DNA of 64,000 nt from contig JAUSBC010000042.1 in assembly GCA_030652215.1 (NCBI GenBank), forward strand, positions 1 through 64,000, given 5' to 3'. Origin of the DNA: Sideroxyarcus sp. (GTDB lineage: Bacteria > Pseudomonadota > Gammaproteobacteria > Burkholderiales > Gallionellaceae). This document shows, in pieces, positions 26,985-36,073 of the stretch. The notes beneath the pieces are model-generated. The model saw nothing but the letters and a program-made list of their open reading frames with translations, was not told the DNA's origin and did no database searches. The position numbers were made by a program, and so were the translations under genes. Every line of letters begins with the position of its first letter. Position 1 is the stretch's first letter.

Positions 26985-27454
26985 CAGGCCAACAACAATG
27001 CGACTGCCTGCGCCGCGATGCCCTCGCCGCGCCCGGTGTAGCCGAGGTGTTCGGTGGTGGTCGCCTTCACGTTCACCGCGCCGGCTTCAATGCCGAGATC
27101 GGCGGCGATGTTGGCGATCATTTGCGGGATGTGCGGCGCCATCTTGGGCGCTTGCGCGATGATGGTGGCATCCACGTTGCCGACACGATAACCCGCTTCC
27201 CTGATCTTGCCGGCCACGACGCGCAGCAAGACGCGGCTGTCTATGTCTTTGTACTTGGCATCGGTATCGGAAAAGTGCTTGCCGATGTCGCCCAGTGCAG
27301 CAGCGCCCAATATCGCATCGCAAACGGCATGCAGCAGCACATCCGCATCGGAATGGCCGAGCAGACCTTTTTCATAGGGAATATCCACGCCGCCGATGAT
27401 GAGTTTGCGGCCCGCAACCAGTTGGTGAACGTCGAAACCCTGCCCAATTCGCAT
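26984..27454 (-). CDS. ispF: 2-C-methyl-D-erythritol 2,4-cyclodiphosphate synthase
   Basis: A 156-residue enzyme of the MEP isoprenoid pathway. The N-terminus [12 protein letters not shown] carries the zinc-binding Asp-x-His pair; [20 protein letters not shown] and the [11 protein letters not shown] loop follow. The C-terminus has [20 protein letters not shown]. The ATG at 27454 is the family start; upstream in-frame codons belong to the palindromic repeat next to it. It follows ispD with the repeat in the gap. Confidence 0.96.
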   Translation of the reverse strand: MRIGQGFDVHQLVAGRKLIIGGVDIPYEKGLLGHSDADVLLHAVCDAILGAAALGDIGKHFSDTDAKYKDIDSRVLLRVVAGKIREAGYRVGNVDATIIAQAPKMAPHIPQMIANIAADLGIEAGAVNVKATTTEHLGYTGRGEGIAAQAVALLLA

Positions 27455-27467
27455 ATTGCTTGCCTCC

Positions 27468-27547
27468 GTAGGGTGGGTTAGCGAAGCGTAACCCACCATC
27501 ATTTTTCAGCGGCGGGTTACGGCGCATTCGCGCCTAACCCACCCTAC
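27468..27547. repeat. Palindromic repeat between ispD and ispF
   Basis: GTAGGGTGGGTTAGCG and CGCCTAACCCACCCTAC form the outer arms, with CGTAACCCACC / GGCGGGTTACG inside. It starts 14 bases upstream of ispF and ends 3 bases after the ispD stop, so it fills the whole gap. Confidence 0.8.
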
Positions 27548-27549
27548 AT

Positions 27550-28233
27550 CTAATTGTTTTTATGTTTTAACAAAAGCTCAGCCAACACGATGTCGTGCGG
27601 ATATGTCACCTTGAAATTGCTTGAGTCGCTCGCCACCAGCTTCGGTTGCAACCCCATCGCCTCGATGGCGGAAGCTTCGTCGGTAACGGTTTTGCAGTGA
27701 GCCAGCGCCCCGGCCAGCAATCCGGCGCGGAACATCTGCGGCGTTTGCGCCTGCCACAGGCCTTCGCGCGGTTCGGTGCAGGCGATGCGCTGCTGCGCAT
27801 CGGCACGTTTCAGGGTATCCGCCACGGGCACGGCTAGGATGCCGCCCACCGGGTCGTCGCGCAGTTCGGAAATCATCCGCGACAGCAAATGCTGCGTGAG
27901 GCAGGGCCGCGCCGCATCGTGCACCAGCACCCAGTCGTCCGGCTCCAGTTCGGCAGCCAGCAGGCCGTTCGCCACGCTCTCGGCGCGTGTCGCGCCGCCA
28001 CAATACAGCGGAGCCAGTTTGCCCTCGCAATGCGACCAGTCATATTGCGAAAAATACTCGTCGTCGGGTGCCAGCACCACATAAACGGTCTTGATGTCGG
28101 GACAGGCACACAATGTGGAAATCGCGTGCCAGATCATTGGCTGCCCGGCCAGGTCGAGATACTGCTTGGGCACTTCGATGCCCATGCGTGCGCCGAAACC
28201 GGCGGCGGGGACTAAAGCGTGAAATTCAGACAT
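27550..28233 (-). CDS. ispD: 2-C-methyl-D-erythritol 4-phosphate cytidylyltransferase
   Basis: A 227-residue MEP-pathway enzyme joining CTP and MEP. The nucleotide-binding start is HALVPAAGFGARMGIEVPKQY, with VLVHDAARPCL near residue 103 and VTDEASAIEAMG near 192. Its length is normal. It is first in the ispD-ispF-tsaB-rimI-udg series. Confidence 0.96.
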   Translation of the reverse strand: MSEFHALVPAAGFGARMGIEVPKQYLDLAGQPMIWHAISTLCACPDIKTVYVVLAPDDEYFSQYDWSHCEGKLAPLYCGGATRAESVANGLLAAELEPDDWVLVHDAARPCLTQHLLSRMISELRDDPVGGILAVPVADTLKRADAQQRIACTEPREGLWQAQTPQMFRAGLLAGALAHCKTVTDEASAIEAMGLQPKLVASDSSNFKVTYPHDIVLAELLLKHKNN

Positions 28234-28246
28234 GCCGCGATTGTAA

Positions 28247-28389
28247 GGGGCACCTCTAATAATTCAAAGTTTTATACAAGACAAGGCGCGAGCAAAAAAT
28301 TACGACGCGGCATATATGTGATATGTAAGGAGTAATTTTTTGGGAGCAACGCAGTATTGTGACGAAATTTGGATTATTAGAGGTGCCCT
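28247..28389. mobile_element. MITE-like element with 21-bp terminal inverted repeats
   Basis: About 142 bp bounded by inverted GGGCACCTCTAATAATTCAAA (28247-28268) and TTTGGATTATTAGAGGTGCCC (28368-28389, one mismatch). The interior has a second imperfect inverted pair (AAGGCGCGAGCAAAAAATTA / AGTAATTTTTTGGGAGCAAC). There is no coding capacity. It lies between divergent ispD and mfd and may carry their promoters. Confidence 0.75.
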
Positions 28390-28444
28390 AAAGGAAACGG
28401 GCCTGCCTGGCTTATAATGCGCGCCTTTGCAACGATCAATTTCC

Positions 28445-31400
28445 ATGCTTTTCCAGTCTTCCCATTCCCGCCCGCGCTATACGAACCTGCAAGGCTCGTC
28501 GGACGCGCTGGCCCTGGCGCAATACGCGCCGAAGCACGCCCCCCTGATCGTGATCGCCGCCAACGCGCTGGAAGCGCAACGGCTGGTGGAGGAGATTCCA
28601 TTCTTCGATCCCAAGCTGCGGGTACACCTGCTGCCGGACTGGGAAACCCTGCCCTACGACCACTTTTCGCCGCACCAGGATTTGATCTCGGAACGGCTGG
28701 CGACGCTGCACCATATCCGCACCAATGCCTGCGACGTGGTCGTGGTGCCGATCACCACCGCCTTGTACCCGTTGCCGCCGGTAAGCTATCTGGCGGCTTA
28801 CACCTTCTTTCTGAAGAAAGGCGAACGCCTCGACCTGGACGCCTTCCGCCAGCAGATGACGCTGGCCGGATACAACCACGTGCAGCAGGTACTCACCCCC
28901 GGCGAATATTGCGTGCGCGGCGGTATCATCGACTTGTTCGCCATGGGCAGCCTGCTGCCCTACCGCATCGACCTGTTCGACGACGAGATCGAGAGCATCG
29001 CCACCTTCGACGTCGACACCCAGCGCACCCTGTATCCGGTGCCTGAAATTCGCCTGCTGCCCGCGCGCGAATTCCCCATGGACGAGAAGGGACAAGCCAC
29101 CTTCCGCCAAAACTTCCGCGACCGCTTCGAAGGCGACCCGTCCAAATCGCGCATCTATAAAGACGTGAGCAAGGGCATTGCCCCGGCAGGCATCGAGTAT
29201 TACCTGCCACTATTCTTCGAACAGACCGCCACACTGCTCGACTACCTGCCCAAGAATGCGACGCTGTGCCTGCACCACAATGTGGACGAGGCTATCGCGA
29301 TCTTCGGCAAGGATGCGGCTTCGCGCTACAACCTGTTGCGCGGCGATCCGCAACGGCCGTTGCTGGAGACGAAAGAGTTGTTTCTGGATGGAGAGCAGTT
29401 TTTTATTCGGGCGAAGGAGTTTGCTCGGGTGGACATACTGCAAAAACCAACCCCTCCCAACCTCCCCTTGTCAGGGGATGAGCCAGGTTCTCCCCCTGAT
29501 TTACTCCCCCCTGACAAGGGGGGCATGGGGGGGGTAGGGGAGTTAGAGGGGGTTGGGGTTAGCTCCAAAAATGTCACCCCCTGCGCCACCGCCCCCATCC
29601 CCCCCATCGCCGTAGATCGCAAAGCCGAAGTCCCCACCCACGCCTTCCAGAACTTCCTGGAAATCTACACCGGCCGCGTACTCCTTCTCGCCGACAGCCT
29701 CGGCCGCCGCGAAATCATGTCCGGCTACCTCAAGGAATACGGCCTGCTGCCCGCCGTGTGCGAAGACTACGCATCGTTCCTCGCCAGCAAAGACAAGTTC
29801 ATGCTCGGCGTCGGCCCCATCCAGATCGGCTTCGCGCTGCCGGACGAGAAGCTCGCCATCATCACCGAAACCGAACTCTATGCCGCACAGCCCAGAAGCC
29901 GTGCCGCGCGCGCCGCGAAGAAAAGCAATGTCGAAGGCATGCTGCGCGACCTGTCCGAGCTCAAGCCGGGCGATCCGGTGGTGCACGAGCAGCACGGCAT
30001 CGCACGCTATCAGGGACTGGTAAACCTCGACCTCGGCGAAGGCGAGAACGAATTTCTGCTGCTGGAATACGCGGGCAGCGACAAGCTGTATGTGCCCGTC
30101 TCGCAACTGCACGTCATCAGCCGTTACAGCGGCGGCGCACCGGAAGCAGCACCTTTGCACAAGCTGGGCAGTGGCGCCTGGGACAAAGCCAAACGACGCG
30201 CCATGCAGCAAGTGCGCGACACCGCTGCCGAACTGCTCAACATCTACGCCCAGCGCGCCACGCGCAAAGGCCATGCCTTCAAGCTCACCTACCACGACTA
30301 CGAAGCGTTCTCTGCCGGTTTCGGTTTCGAGGAAACTGCCGATCAGGCCGCCGCCATCGAAGCGGTGTTGCTCGACCTGCAATCCGGCAAGCCGATGGAC
30401 CGGCTCATCTGCGGCGACGTGGGTTTCGGCAAGACCGAAGTCGCCCTGCGTGCCGCCTTTGTCGCGGTGATGGACGGCAAACAGGTGGCGGTGCTGGTGC
30501 CCACCACCCTGCTGGCCGAGCAGCATTTCCAGAATTTCTCCGACCGCTTCGCCGATTGGCCGATCAAGATCGCCGAGTTGTCGCGCTTCCGCTCGGCCAA
30601 GGAAGTGACGCAGGCGCTGAAGGACCTGGCAGACGGCAAACTCGACATCGTCATCGGCACGCACAAGCTGATCCAGAAGGATGTGAAGTTCCACAACCTC
30701 GGTTTGGTGATCCTCGACGAAGAACACCGATTCGGCGTGCAGCAGAAGGAACGCCTCAAGGCCTTGCGCGCCGAAGTGGACGTGCTCACGCTCACCGCCA
30801 CGCCAATCCCGCGCACGCTGGCGATGTCGCTGGAAGGCCTGCGCGATTTCTCCGTGATCGCCACCGCGCCGCAGCGCCGCCTCTCGATTAAGACCTTCAT
30901 TGCCGGTTTCAGCCAGGGCATCATCCGCGAAGCCGTACTGCGCGAACTCAAGCGCGGCGGGCAGGTGTACTTCCTGCACAACGAAGTCGACACCATCAAC
31001 AACATGCTGGAGAAACTGGAGACGCTGCTGCCGGAAGCGCGTATCCGCGTGGCACACGGACAGATGGGCGAACGCGATCTGGAAGCCGTGATGCGCGACT
31101 TCACCCACCAGCGCTTCAACGTGCTGCTGTGCTCCACGATCATCGAAACCGGCATCGACGTGCCCACCGCCAACACCATCATCATGAACCGCGCCGACCG
31201 TTTCGGCCTGGCGCAACTGCACCAGTTGCGCGGCCGCGTCGGTCGTTCGCACCACCAGGCTTATGCCTATCTGCTGGTGGACAGCATGGACGGCCTCACG
31301 GCGCAGGCGAAGAAACGCCTCGAAGCGATCCAGGCCATGGAGCAATTAGGTTCAGGATTCTTCCTCGCCATGCACGATCTGGAAATACGCGGTGCGGGCG

Positions 31401-31960
31401 AAGTGCTGGGCGAATCGCAAAGCGGCGAGATGCAGGAGATCGGCTTTTCGCTCTACAACGACATGCTCAGTGCCGCCATCTCCTCGCTCAGGCAAGGCCA
31501 CGAGCCGGACATGGCACACCCGCTGGGCGTGACCACCGAAATCAACCTGCACAACCCCGCGCTGTTGCCTAACGATTACTGCGGCGACATCCACCAGCGT
31601 CTGGTCATCTACAAACGCCTCGCGCATTGCAACACACAGCAAGACCTGGACGACATGCAGCAGGAGTTGATTGATCGTTTCGGCCTGCTGCCCGAACCCG
31701 CGCAGACCCTGCTCGACAGCCACCGCCTGCGCATCATGGCCAAACCGCTTGGCATCAGCAAGGTGGACGCTTCATCGGAAGCCATCGTGATTCAATTCGT
31801 ACCCAACCCTCCCATCGACCCGATGAAGGTCATCACCATGATCCAGAGCAAACGGCATATCAAGATGGCGGGACAGGATAAGTTACGAATTGAGTTGAAG
31901 TATGGGGATTTGCAGCAGAGGGTGTTGGCGGTTAAGAATTTCTTTGGGGAGTTGAAGTAG
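28445..31960 (+). CDS. mfd: Transcription-repair coupling factor Mfd, with an in-frame repeat insertion
   Basis: A 1171-residue SF2 translocase that removes stalled RNA polymerase and recruits UvrA. Residues 1 to about 330 are the UvrB-like module. The RNA-polymerase-interacting CarD-like domain starts near 510 (LKPGDPVVHEQHGIARYQG). Walker A GDVGFGKTEVALRAAF is near 656 and ILDEEHRFGV near 757; the C-terminal TRCF domain closes the protein. Residues about 334-372 are the translation of a palindromic repeat (PTPPNLPLSGDEPG and so on), placed in the linker after the UvrB-like module. The ATG at 28445 is preferred over a TTG at 28427. Confidence 0.95.
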   Translation: MLFQSSHSRPRYTNLQGSSDALALAQYAPKHAPLIVIAANALEAQRLVEEIPFFDPKLRVHLLPDWETLPYDHFSPHQDLISERLATLHHIRTNACDVVVVPITTALYPLPPVSYLAAYTFFLKKGERLDLDAFRQQMTLAGYNHVQQVLTPGEYCVRGGIIDLFAMGSLLPYRIDLFDDEIESIATFDVDTQRTLYPVPEIRLLPAREFPMDEKGQATFRQNFRDRFEGDPSKSRIYKDVSKGIAPAGIEYYLPLFFEQTATLLDYLPKNATLCLHHNVDEAIAIFGKDAASRYNLLRGDPQRPLLETKELFLDGEQFFIRAKEFARVDILQKPTPPNLPLSGDEPGSPPDLLPPDKGGMGGVGELEGVGVSSKNVTPCATAPIPPIAVDRKAEVPTHAFQNFLEIYTGRVLLLADSLGRREIMSGYLKEYGLLPAVCEDYASFLASKDKFMLGVGPIQIGFALPDEKLAIITETELYAAQPRSRAARAAKKSNVEGMLRDLSELKPGDPVVHEQHGIARYQGLVNLDLGEGENEFLLLEYAGSDKLYVPVSQLHVISRYSGGAPEAAPLHKLGSGAWDKAKRRAMQQVRDTAAELLNIYAQRATRKGHAFKLTYHDYEAFSAGFGFEETADQAAAIEAVLLDLQSGKPMDRLICGDVGFGKTEVALRAAFVAVMDGKQVAVLVPTTLLAEQHFQNFSDRFADWPIKIAELSRFRSAKEVTQALKDLADGKLDIVIGTHKLIQKDVKFHNLGLVILDEEHRFGVQQKERLKALRAEVDVLTLTATPIPRTLAMSLEGLRDFSVIATAPQRRLSIKTFIAGFSQGIIREAVLRELKRGGQVYFLHNEVDTINNMLEKLETLLPEARIRVAHGQMGERDLEAVMRDFTHQRFNVLLCSTIIETGIDVPTANTIIMNRADRFGLAQLHQLRGRVGRSHHQAYAYLLVDSMDGLTAQAKKRLEAIQAMEQLGSGFFLAMHDLEIRGAGEVLGESQSGEMQEIGFSLYNDMLSAAISSLRQGHEPDMAHPLGVTTEINLHNPALLPNDYCGDIHQRLVIYKRLAHCNTQQDLDDMQQELIDRFGLLPEPAQTLLDSHRLRIMAKPLGISKVDASSEAIVIQFVPNPPIDPMKVITMIQSKRHIKMAGQDKLRIELKYGDLQQRVLAVKNFFGELK
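29448..29560. repeat. Family F palindromic repeat inside mfd
   Basis: Arms CAACCCCTCCCAACC and GGGGGTTGGGGTT enclose CTCCCCTTGTCAGGGG / CCCCTGACAAGGGGGG. The element lies fully in the mfd reading frame and adds about 38 Pro/Gly-rich codons without a stop. Intergenic relatives are at 16217 and 62805. Confidence 0.88.
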
Positions 31961-31969
31961 ATTTCTGAG

Positions 31970-32104
31970 TGCAATATCCCCGCAAGGGGGAGGCCGGGGG
32001 TACCCGGCGGCTTTGCCGCCCCCCCTTCCGCACAGCGTAGCGCATTGCACCGGATGTTAACCAGCAATACATACGGCGCAATGCCCGTTGGTTATTGCTC
32101 CCTA
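31970..32104. repeat. Composite palindromic repeat downstream of mfd
   Basis: The family C arms TGCAAT... and GGTTATTGCTCCCTAC are separated by an inserted CCCCGCAAGGGGGAGGCCGG segment and a GGCGGCTTTGCCGCC hairpin. The CCCCGCAAGGGGG piece recurs inside repeats near 45537 and 49903, so elements are nested in one another. Confidence 0.65.
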
Positions 32105-32150
32105 CCGCGCTAGAATGCTGCCAAGTCACCTCACTGCAAGGAGTGTCGTC

Positions 32151-32381
32151 ATGCAACAACTAGACCGCATCACCAGCAATCCCCTCGTCATGGGCGGCAA
32201 GCCGTGTATCCGTGATCAACGTGTGACTGTAGGCACGCTCATCGGCCTGGTCGCCAGCGGCAAAACAACGGCGCAAATTCTGGCCCTTTACCCCTACATT
32301 GAAGCTGAAGATATAACCCAGGCATTGCGCTACGCCGCATGGCGCTCTGAAGAAATCGAATTACCACTGATTGCAGCATGA
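32151..32381 (+). CDS. DUF433 antitoxin-like protein
   Basis: A 76-residue protein with RITSNPLVMGGKPCIRDQRV, the DUF433 opening, and a helix-turn-helix-like segment (TTAQILALYPYIEAEDITQA). DUF433 proteins are commonly the upstream partners of DUF5615 PIN-like proteins and are treated as antitoxins. AAGGAG lies about 7 bases before the ATG. The stop overlaps the next gene by 4 bases, as in type II toxin-antitoxin pairs. Confidence 0.88.
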   Translation: MQQLDRITSNPLVMGGKPCIRDQRVTVGTLIGLVASGKTTAQILALYPYIEAEDITQALRYAAWRSEEIELPLIAA

Positions 32382-32767
32382 CATTGCGTCTGTTGGTCGA
32401 TATGAACCTCTCACCTTCATGGGTGGAGGCTTTATGCAAGGGTGGATTTGAGGCAGAACATTGGTCCAGAATTGGCAAGCACAATGCCCCTGACAGTGAA
32501 CTTTTTGGATGGGCAAGAACGCATGGATACATCGTCTTTACCCATGATCTCGATTTCGGTGCAATGCTGAACGCAACCCAAACAGAATCCCCAAGCGTTT
32601 TCCAAGTGCGAACCAACGATGTAAGCCCCGAGGCACTCTCGCCACGCACCATTGAACTGTTGCATCGCTTCACGCCTCAGCTTTTATCAGGTGCGCTGGT
32701 AGTCGTGGATGAAGTGCGCGAGCGTGTCAGAATATTGCCGTTAAGAAATGAGTCTCCTTCAAAGTAA
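32378..32767 (+). CDS. DUF5615 PIN-like toxin candidate
   Basis: A 129-residue protein beginning MTLRLLVDMNLSPSWVEAL, with the PIN-like acidic residues in LLVDMNL, HNAPDSELFGWA and FTHDLDFGAML. These match the Mut7-C/DUF5615 nuclease-like group. The pairing with DUF433 suggests a toxin-antitoxin module acting on RNA, but toxicity has not been shown for most such pairs. It is coupled by an ATGA overlap. Confidence 0.85.
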   Translation: MTLRLLVDMNLSPSWVEALCKGGFEAEHWSRIGKHNAPDSELFGWARTHGYIVFTHDLDFGAMLNATQTESPSVFQVRTNDVSPEALSPRTIELLHRFTPQLLSGALVVVDEVRERVRILPLRNESPSK

Positions 32768-32814
32768 ATCTCGAAGCTGCCCACAAGCTCTCACGCATCT
32801 TAGGAAAATCCAAA

Positions 32815-34014
32815 ATGATCAAACACTATAGACAGCAATGGGCCGTGGGACATGGCTTTTTTCATTCTGGAAAAATTGAGACGGATACTGCTTCTTACCG
32901 CTACGTGTACGATTGCGGTTCGCACCACAGCAATCATCTTGCCAATAAACGAGTTAACGAGCTTTATGGCATTGAATCACTTGATAGCGACAAGCCATCC
33001 ATTGACATGGTTGTTATCTCTCATTTTCACGCCGACCATATCAATGGCGTTCCTCGTCTTTTTCAACAATTCAAAATAAGGCAATTAGTTCTCCCCTTCT
33101 TATCAGAGGACTCACAAATTGTCGCGTTGGCTCAATTAGCAGCGACTTCGCCAAACGCGTGGAATGAACTCCACGAATTAGTTACAAATCCTCGGGGATG
33201 GGTTAATCAACATAACGGAGAAGAAACTCTGATAGTTCAAATATCAGAGAACGCAGGGGAAGTTGAGGTTCACAGAGAAAACGACGATGGATTATTTATA
33301 GGACCACCTGGAATAGTAAACCACAATAGCACTTCCGGAATTTGTCAATCTCAGAAGGTTATATGGAATTTCAAGTTCTTCATCCAGAACAACTCAAGCG
33401 CATCACAGTCTGTCATACAAAAACTACAAAGCAGTTTATCAATTCCGAGCAGGCAAATCTTGCTAGACAACCTAAAAAATGAAACCTGGATCAAAAATAA
33501 TTGGGACACAATTAAGAAATGCTACACAGGCTTAGGCTCTAGCAAACAAAATGCGACAACCCTCTGCATGTTTTCTGGCCCTGCAGGAGACTACCAGCTA
33601 CACGACGCGAGAATCTCGGGGAAGCCTCTGTGTTATTTCCAAGACTGTTGGTGGATACATTTACATTATGGAATTGGATGGTTAGGAACTGGCGATGCAG
33701 AACTCAAAAGCAAAACCAACTTTCAAGCTTTCATGAATCATTTCAACGGGCACATTGAAAAAACATCGACCACCTCTATTCCACACCATGGCTCCATTAA
33801 CAACTACCATCCGAAGCTAGGAGAAATAGGTTTCCGACATACTATTACTTCCGATTATGCAGTCGATCCAAAGGGCCACCACCCCTCACCGACAGTAGTC
33901 TCCGATATTCAAGCAAAGTGCGGCACTCCCATTATCGTAACCAAATCCAGCCATTTCTCCGAGCGATTTTTCTTGGAAATAAACGCGGGTTCAAATTTGA
34001 AGTGCGGTGCCTGA
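32815..34014 (+). CDS. Metallo-beta-lactamase-fold hydrolase of unknown role
   Basis: A 399-residue protein. The metal site is VVISHFHADHINGVPRLF near residue 72, with later His in SIPHHGSINN (about 322) and a KSSHFSERF motif near the end. The arrangement resembles ComEC-type or nuclease/phosphodiesterase MBL proteins, with a central insertion of about 180 residues that I do not recognise. The coding sequence is clearly AT-richer than its neighbours (long runs such as aatcaacataacggagaag), suggesting horizontal transfer. It follows the DUF433/DUF5615 pair by 47 bases. There is no signal peptide. A defence or conflict role is possible but unproven. Confidence 0.7.
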   Translation: MIKHYRQQWAVGHGFFHSGKIETDTASYRYVYDCGSHHSNHLANKRVNELYGIESLDSDKPSIDMVVISHFHADHINGVPRLFQQFKIRQLVLPFLSEDSQIVALAQLAATSPNAWNELHELVTNPRGWVNQHNGEETLIVQISENAGEVEVHRENDDGLFIGPPGIVNHNSTSGICQSQKVIWNFKFFIQNNSSASQSVIQKLQSSLSIPSRQILLDNLKNETWIKNNWDTIKKCYTGLGSSKQNATTLCMFSGPAGDYQLHDARISGKPLCYFQDCWWIHLHYGIGWLGTGDAELKSKTNFQAFMNHFNGHIEKTSTTSIPHHGSINNYHPKLGEIGFRHTITSDYAVDPKGHHPSPTVVSDIQAKCGTPIIVTKSSHFSERFFLEINAGSNLKCGA

Positions 34015-34048
34015 CATCTCGACGAACGGATCACATTTACTTTCCTTT

Positions 34049-34996
34049 TCACCGCCCCCACCACTCCCTCTGCTGCCCCTTGTCCATAAACGTCCACGCA
34101 AGAATCCGACTCTTCTTCTGCCCCTGCGACATCTCGATAGTGCGATTGACTGTTGCACCGGCGTATTTCAAGGCGCGGTACACATGCGGCAAGGTGGCTG
34201 ACTTGGAAATCAGCGTGGTGAACCACAAGCAATGGTTACCGCCTGAGACGCTCTCTTCTATCATGCGCTTCACGAATGCCTCTTCGCCGCCTTCGTAGCA
34301 AAGCTCCAAGCTCTGTCCGCCGAAGTTCAGCACGGGATTCTTGTGCTTGTCGTCTTCCTTACCGAGGTTCTTCCATTTGCGTTGCGAGCCTTGCCTGGCT
34401 TCGGCGAGGGAGGCGTGGAACGGCGGGTTGCACAGCGTGAGGTCGAAGTACTCGTCGTTATAGGTCACGCCCTCGAAGATCGACGAGGGGGATTCTTGCA
34501 GACGCAGCTCGATGGCTTCATCACCCAACTGATTCGCATCCAGGATGCGCCGCGCATTTTTGAGCGCTACTTCATCGACATCCGTGCCAACAAAGTGCCA
34601 GCCGTAGCTGCGATGGCCGATGAGCGGGTAGATGCAGTTCGCGCCCACGCCGATGTCGAGTACATGTACCTTGTTTCCGCACGGGATGTTGCCGCCATTA
34701 CTCTCGGCCAGCAGGTCGGCGAGATAGTGCACGTAGTCTGCGCGCCCTGGGATAGGCGGACACAGGTATTGCGGCGGGACGTCCCAATCCTTGATGTCGT
34801 AGTAGTGAAGCAGCAGTGCGCGGTTGAGCGCTTTGACGGCGGCCGGATCGACGAAGTCGATGGACTCGTTGCCATATTGATTTTTTGCCACAAACTTCGC
34901 CAGTTCCGGGCTGCTCTTGATGAGTTGTGCGAAGTCATAGCGCCCGCGATGCGGATTGCGCGGGTGGAGATTGTCTTTTGTTGCAGTTTGGGTCAT
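34049..34996 (-). CDS. rlmF: 23S rRNA (adenine-1618-N6)-methyltransferase RlmF
   Basis: About 315 residues, near E. coli RlmF (308). The N-terminus has [17 protein letters not shown], and motif I is [16 protein letters not shown]. The catalytic N6-adenine motif is [15 protein letters not shown], and a further segment is [17 protein letters not shown]. Starts at 34996 (MTQTATK) or 35008 (MSCVMTQ) are both possible and neither has a clear ribosome binding site. It converges with the MBL-fold gene. Confidence 0.95.
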   Translation of the reverse strand: MTQTATKDNLHPRNPHRGRYDFAQLIKSSPELAKFVAKNQYGNESIDFVDPAAVKALNRALLLHYYDIKDWDVPPQYLCPPIPGRADYVHYLADLLAESNGGNIPCGNKVHVLDIGVGANCIYPLIGHRSYGWHFVGTDVDEVALKNARRILDANQLGDEAIELRLQESPSSIFEGVTYNDEYFDLTLCNPPFHASLAEARQGSQRKWKNLGKEDDKHKNPVLNFGGQSLELCYEGGEEAFVKRMIEESVSGGNHCLWFTTLISKSATLPHVYRALKYAGATVNRTIEMSQGQKKSRILAWTFMDKGQQREWWGR

Positions 34997-35128
34997 GACA
35001 CAGCTCATAGCATGTTGGTCATGCGATTGTAACAAGCAGTGTCAGTATACGTATGAATTCAGGCTGTCGACTGCCGGGCGACCAATAGTCCACCAAGGAA
35101 GGGCCGGCCATCAGTCGGCCCTCGCCTG

Positions 35129-35977
35129 TTAAAGCGCCGCTTTAACTGCCGTTGCCAATGGCGTGGTTGCCCTGCCGATGAGTTTGCTGAGCTGACGCCC
35201 TTCATCGAACAGCGCTCCCTTTGACACGCCCGTGTCGGAATTCGCCAGCAATTCAGCAACAAATTCCGGCAGTCCTGCACCCAGCAGCGCTTTCTTGTAA
35301 TCCGTTTCCGGCAAATTGACATAACCGATGACCTTGCCGCTCTGGCGCGAAATTTCTGCCGCGAATTCGCTGAGAGTAAAGGCCGTATCGCCTGCCAGCT
35401 CATAGACTTTCCCGGCCTGATTGTCTGCAGTCAGCACAGCGACATCCGCTTCGGCATAGTCGGCACGCGTGGCAGAGGAAATACGTCCGTCACCTGCGCA
35501 ACCATACACGGCACCCAGCGACAATGCGGTAGGTATGCCTGCCGTGTAGTTCTCGGTGTACCAGCCGTGGCGCAGGAGAACCGAGGGCACGCCAGAGGCG
35601 CGGATGTATGTTTCGGTTTCTCTGTGTTCACCAGCCAGTCCGAGTACCGAGGTGTCGGCGCGCAACACGCTGGTGTAAGCCAGCAGTTTCACGCCAGCCC
35701 GCTTGGCAGCATCAATGACGGTTTTATGTTGCCTCGCGCGTTGCCCGATCTCGCTGGAGGAAATCAGCAACACCTTGTCTGCACCCTTCAATGCTGCATC
35801 CCAGCTTGCAGGCTCGTTGTAATCAGCCCGGCACACTTGCACGCCCAGTGCTGCCAGATCCTTGGCCTTCTCCACATTGCGCACTGCGGCGACGATGTTG
35901 GTTGCAGGGACTTTCTTCAGCAAAGCCTTGATGGCCAGGTGGCCCAGTTGGCCGGTTGCTCCGGTGACGACGATCAT
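35129..35977 (-). CDS. qorB: QorB-like NAD(P)H-binding oxidoreductase
   Basis: A 282-residue NmrA-like atypical SDR protein, similar to E. coli QorB (YtfG, quinone oxidoreductase). The Rossmann loop is VVTGATGQLGHLAIKALL, followed by ISSSEIGQRARQHK and LRHGWYTENYTAGI. The ATG at 35977 has AAGGAAAC upstream. It is divergent from an HxlR-type regulator, the same arrangement as E. coli ytfG/ytfH, so it is probably redox- or quinone-regulated. Confidence 0.88.
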   Translation of the reverse strand: MIVVTGATGQLGHLAIKALLKKVPATNIVAAVRNVEKAKDLAALGVQVCRADYNEPASWDAALKGADKVLLISSSEIGQRARQHKTVIDAAKRAGVKLLAYTSVLRADTSVLGLAGEHRETETYIRASGVPSVLLRHGWYTENYTAGIPTALSLGAVYGCAGDGRISSATRADYAEADVAVLTADNQAGKVYELAGDTAFTLSEFAAEISRQSGKVIGYVNLPETDYKKALLGAGLPEFVAELLANSDTGVSKGALFDEGRQLSKLIGRATTPLATAVKAAL

Positions 35978-36029
35978 GATGTTTCCTTTCTTCTTCGTTG
36001 ATTGATGGATTTGGTGAACGAAGAATACC

Positions 36030-36070
36030 CTGTACAATTACTTTTAGTAAGTACGTACAAAAAGGTAAGT
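36030..36070. promoter_or_regulatory. Candidate HxlR operator region between qorB and hxlR
   Basis: The divergent gap contains TTACTTTTAGTAA (inverted TTAC/GTAA) overlapping AGTACGTAC, with another GTAAGTAC close by. These GTA(A)-rich repeats are where an HxlR dimer would be expected to act on both genes. No consensus could be checked. Confidence 0.4.
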
Positions 36071-36073
36071 ACC

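Noticed and set aside
29543-31345. 600-codon open frame on the minus strand
   Set aside because: Antisense to mfd; no domain recognised.
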